DNA of 6,737 nt from an uncultured Collinsella sp. (GTDB lineage Bacteria > Actinomycetota > Coriobacteriia > Coriobacteriales > Coriobacteriaceae), in NCBI GenBank assembly GCA_902489295.1, contig CABTZM010000115.1, positions 1 to 6,737 on the forward strand. Direction: 5' to 3'. A model generated the notes under the pieces. It ran no database searches and was not told the DNA's origin. It was given only the letters and a program-made list of their open reading frames with translations. Positions 4,516 through 6,737 of the stretch are shown piece by piece; the stretch's first letter is position 1, and every line of letters begins with the position of its first letter. Position numbers and translations under genes: made by a program.

Positions 4516-6654
4516 ATGCCCGACGACCGTAACGATAACAATTCCCAGACTCCCCGGGAGCCTAAGATCCCGGGGATGCCCGGAGGCAAGAAGCCCACGC
4601 GTACGGGCTGGCTGTATTTTATTTTGGCTTGCGCGCTTCTGGGCTACGCCTTCTTTAACATGGGCTCCGGCTTTGCCAATTCCAGCAATACCGTAAAGCT
4701 CGCGACGAGCGAGATGGTCAACGCCATTAAGCAAGATCGCGTCGACGACTTGACCTATACGGTGGTGGACGGCAGCGTGACCGGCCATTATTGGAAGGCG
4801 AGCAAGGACAAGGGTGACACGAGCGAGCTCAAGAGCTTCTCCTCGACCTATGTCGGCTCCGATTCGCTTGCCGAGCTTATGGCGGAGCACCCCGATACCA
4901 AGTACATCGTCAACACCAATGACCCCGATTTTTGGGGCGACTTGGCGATGAGCGTGCTTCCGACGATCGCCCTGATCGCCATCATGTTCTACTTTATGCG
5001 CCAGATGATGGGCGCCAACAACAGGAACATGCAGTTTGGCAAGACCAACGCCAAGACCAACGAGGCAACGCGCCCCAAGGTCAAGTTTGAGGATGTTGCC
5101 GGTGTGGACGAGGCAGTCGAGGAGCTCGAGGAGATTCGCGACTTTTTGAGCGATCCGGACCGCTATCGCAAGCTGGGTGCCAAGATTCCGCGCGGCGTGC
5201 TGCTGGTTGGCCCTCCGGGTACCGGTAAAACCCTGCTGGCCAAGGCCGTTGCCGGCGAGGCGGGCGTGCCGTTCTTTAGCATCTCGGGTTCCGACTTTGT
5301 CGAGATGTTCGTGGGTGTCGGCGCCAGCCGCGTGCGCGACCTTTTTAAGGAGGCCAAGTCTCAGGCTCCGTCAATCATCTTTATTGACGAGATCGATGCC
5401 GTGGGACGTCAGCGCGGAGCTGGCTTGGGCGGCGGTCACGACGAGCGCGAGCAGACGCTCAACCAGCTGCTGGTCGAGATGGACGGCTTTGAGGAAAGCG
5501 AGTCGGTCATCCTGATCGCTGCGACCAACCGTCCTGACATCCTGGATCCGGCATTGCTGCGTCCCGGCCGTTTTGACCGTCAGGTTACGGTCGACCGTCC
5601 GGATGTGAAGGGCCGCGAGCAGATCTTGCGCGTGCATGCCGAGAACAAGCCGATGGACGAGGACGTTAAGTTTGAGAAGCTCGCCCAGATGACCGTTGGC
5701 TTTACTGGTGCCGATTTGGCGAACCTGCTCAACGAGTCTGCGTTGCTGGCCGCTCGCCGTCATCGTTCTGTGATCTCGATGGACGAGGTCGAGGAGTCGA
5801 TGGAGCGCGTGATTGCCGGACCGCAACGCAAGGGTCGCGTGATGACCGAAGCCGAGCGCACCACGATTGCCTACCATGAGAGCGGTCACGCTTTGGTGGG
5901 CCACATCCTGGAGCACTCCGATCCGGTTCATAAGATCTCGATCGTCAGCCGCGGTCAGGCCCTGGGCTACACACTGCAGCTTCCGCAGGAGGATCACTTC
6001 CTCAAGACCAAGAACGAGATGCTCGACGAGCTCGCCGTGTTCTTGGGCGGTCGCGTTGCCGAGGAGCTCATGTGCGACGACATCACGTCGGGCGCGAGCA
6101 ACGATCTGGAGCGCGCGACTAAGATGGCGCGCGAGATGGTCACGCGCTTGGGCATGAGCGAGGAGTTGGGCACGCAAGTGTTTGGCGAGGCGCAACATCA
6201 GGTGTTCCTGGGTCGCGACTACGCCGATCACCAGGATTACTCCGAGGAGACGGCGCGCCGCATCGATATCGAGGTTCAGCGCATCATGCGCGAAGCCCAT
6301 CGCCGTGCGGTCGAGATTTTGGATGCCCGTCGCGATCAGCTCGATCTGATGGCGAAGGTGCTGCTTGAGCGCGAGACCGTCGAAGGCGACGCCGTGAACG
6401 CCCTGCTCGACAACGAGTGGGATGCTTACCTTGAGCGCGAGGGCGATATCCTGGCGGCCAAGGAGGAGCGCAACGCCAAGGCGGCCGGCATGCCGACCAA
6501 GAAGCGCTCGCCTCGCATGAGCGAGGAGGAGTTGGCGGCTGATGCCGCGGCCTTTGCGCAGGCGGCCATGCAGGAGGATGCCGAAGCCGCATCCGATGAT
6601 GCCGGAGATGGCAATGCTGCCAACGCTGACGGCAACACCGACGCCGACAAATAG
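4516..6654 (+). CDS. ftsH: ATP-dependent zinc metalloprotease FtsH
   Basis: FtsH is a membrane-anchored hexameric AAA+ protease that extracts and degrades unneeded or damaged membrane and cytosolic proteins. Residues 1-30 are a Pro-rich cytoplasmic lead. Membrane segment 1 is about 31-50 and segment 2 about 144-165, flanking an extracytoplasmic domain of about 90 residues. The AAA+ module has Walker A GPPGTGKT (232-239), pore loop MFVGVGA (264-270), Walker B IIFIDEID (287-294) and the second region of homology ending in RPGRFDR (349-355), with arginine fingers Arg352 and Arg355. The M41 protease carries HESGH (454-458) and the third zinc ligand Asp530 in SGASNDLERA. All catalytic residues are present. 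The tail from about 645 is Ala/Glu/Asp-rich and ends in a low-complexity acidic stretch (about 684-712). At 712 residues it is longer than E. coli FtsH (644), mainly because of both termini. It follows hpt by one base and ends at a terminator. Confidence 0.97.
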   Translation: MPDDRNDNNSQTPREPKIPGMPGGKKPTRTGWLYFILACALLGYAFFNMGSGFANSSNTVKLATSEMVNAIKQDRVDDLTYTVVDGSVTGHYWKASKDKGDTSELKSFSSTYVGSDSLAELMAEHPDTKYIVNTNDPDFWGDLAMSVLPTIALIAIMFYFMRQMMGANNRNMQFGKTNAKTNEATRPKVKFEDVAGVDEAVEELEEIRDFLSDPDRYRKLGAKIPRGVLLVGPPGTGKTLLAKAVAGEAGVPFFSISGSDFVEMFVGVGASRVRDLFKEAKSQAPSIIFIDEIDAVGRQRGAGLGGGHDEREQTLNQLLVEMDGFEESESVILIAATNRPDILDPALLRPGRFDRQVTVDRPDVKGREQILRVHAENKPMDEDVKFEKLAQMTVGFTGADLANLLNESALLAARRHRSVISMDEVEESMERVIAGPQRKGRVMTEAERTTIAYHESGHALVGHILEHSDPVHKISIVSRGQALGYTLQLPQEDHFLKTKNEMLDELAVFLGGRVAEELMCDDITSGASNDLERATKMAREMVTRLGMSEELGTQVFGEAQHQVFLGRDYADHQDYSEETARRIDIEVQRIMREAHRRAVEILDARRDQLDLMAKVLLERETVEGDAVNALLDNEWDAYLEREGDILAAKEERNAKAAGMPTKKRSPRMSEEELAADAAAFAQAAMQEDAEAASDDAGDGNAANADGNTDADK

Positions 6655-6665
6655 TTCTTGTAGCG

Positions 6666-6704
6666 AAAGCCTCTGCGGGGAAACCTGTGGAGGCTTTTTC
6701 TTTT
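6666..6704 (+). terminator. Intrinsic terminator after ftsH
   Basis: A 14-bp stem pairs 6666-6679 with 6684-6697 around a GAAA tetraloop (6680-6683). It includes three G-T wobbles in the upper part and a strong AAAGCCTC/GAGGCTTT base. A T-rich tract TTTTTCTTTT (6695-6704) completes it. It begins 11 bases after the ftsH stop and should end the hpt-ftsH transcript. Confidence 0.92.
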
Positions 6705-6713
6705 GAGCGATAT

Positions 6714-6737
6714 GTTGATTGGGGACAGACTTAAATG
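6714..6737. repeat. Possible end of a dispersed GGGGACAGAC repeat
   Basis: GGGGACAGACTTAA (6721-6734) at the window edge resembles one arm of short palindromes of the form GGGGACAGAC...GTCTGTCCCC. Such sequences are found in many bacterial genomes, often beside REP-associated Y1 transposase genes. Only one arm is visible, so this rests on resemblance alone. Confidence 0.25.

Noticed and set aside
3819..4890. Minus-strand open frames opposite hpt and the start of ftsH (3819-4598 and 4390-4890)
   Set aside because: Both are complements of clearly coding hpt and ftsH sequence and show no family motif; the product is His/Arg-rich, as expected of antisense reading.
5371..6300. 309-codon open frame on the minus strand inside ftsH
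   Set aside because: It lies wholly within a well-conserved ftsH coding region on the opposite strand, has no recognisable domain, and such long antisense frames are expected in codon-biased GC-rich genes.

Overview
The window reads as a moderately GC-rich, actinobacterial-type chromosome. The gene content and order (tilS, hpt, ftsH, with hsp20 and a WalJ-type hydrolase alongside) and the protein style suggest a gut member of the Coriobacteriia, possibly Collinsella-like. That placement is an inference from recognition, not from a search. All the well-supported genes are core or housekeeping genes. I found no mobile element, CRISPR array, tRNA or rRNA, and no convincing new multi-gene system.

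Layout: Positions 1-64 are the tail of an unidentified transcription unit, closed by a strong intrinsic terminator at 66-97. A minus-strand gene (161-628) encodes a 155-residue protein of unknown function with one C-terminal membrane segment. An AT-rich divergent spacer (629-903) separates it from hsp20 (904-1335), a small heat-shock chaperone. The spacer carries two 9-base direct repeats 21 bp apart just upstream of hsp20. A 22-bp hairpin (1362-1409) lies between hsp20 and the convergent minus-strand walJ/yycJ-like metallo-beta-lactamase-fold gene (1418-2227). A 48-bp divergent gap then leads into tilS (2276-3817), followed by hpt (3966-4514) and ftsH (4516-6654). ftsH ends at an intrinsic terminator (6666-6704), and the last bases resemble a half-palindromic dispersed repeat.

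How the genes relate: TilS makes lysidine in tRNA-Ile(CAU), Hpt salvages purines, and FtsH is the membrane AAA+ zinc protease. The three are a frequently conserved neighbourhood in Gram-positive bacteria. hpt and ftsH are separated by one base and probably share a transcript from a promoter near 3900. tilS may read through or be separate. Hsp20 and FtsH both serve protein quality control but lie in different transcription units here.

Two longest-ORF starts were shortened on sequence evidence. hsp20 is placed at 904 because of a strong Shine-Dalgarno, and walJ at 2227 because the family N-terminus begins there and the longer version would overlap tilS.
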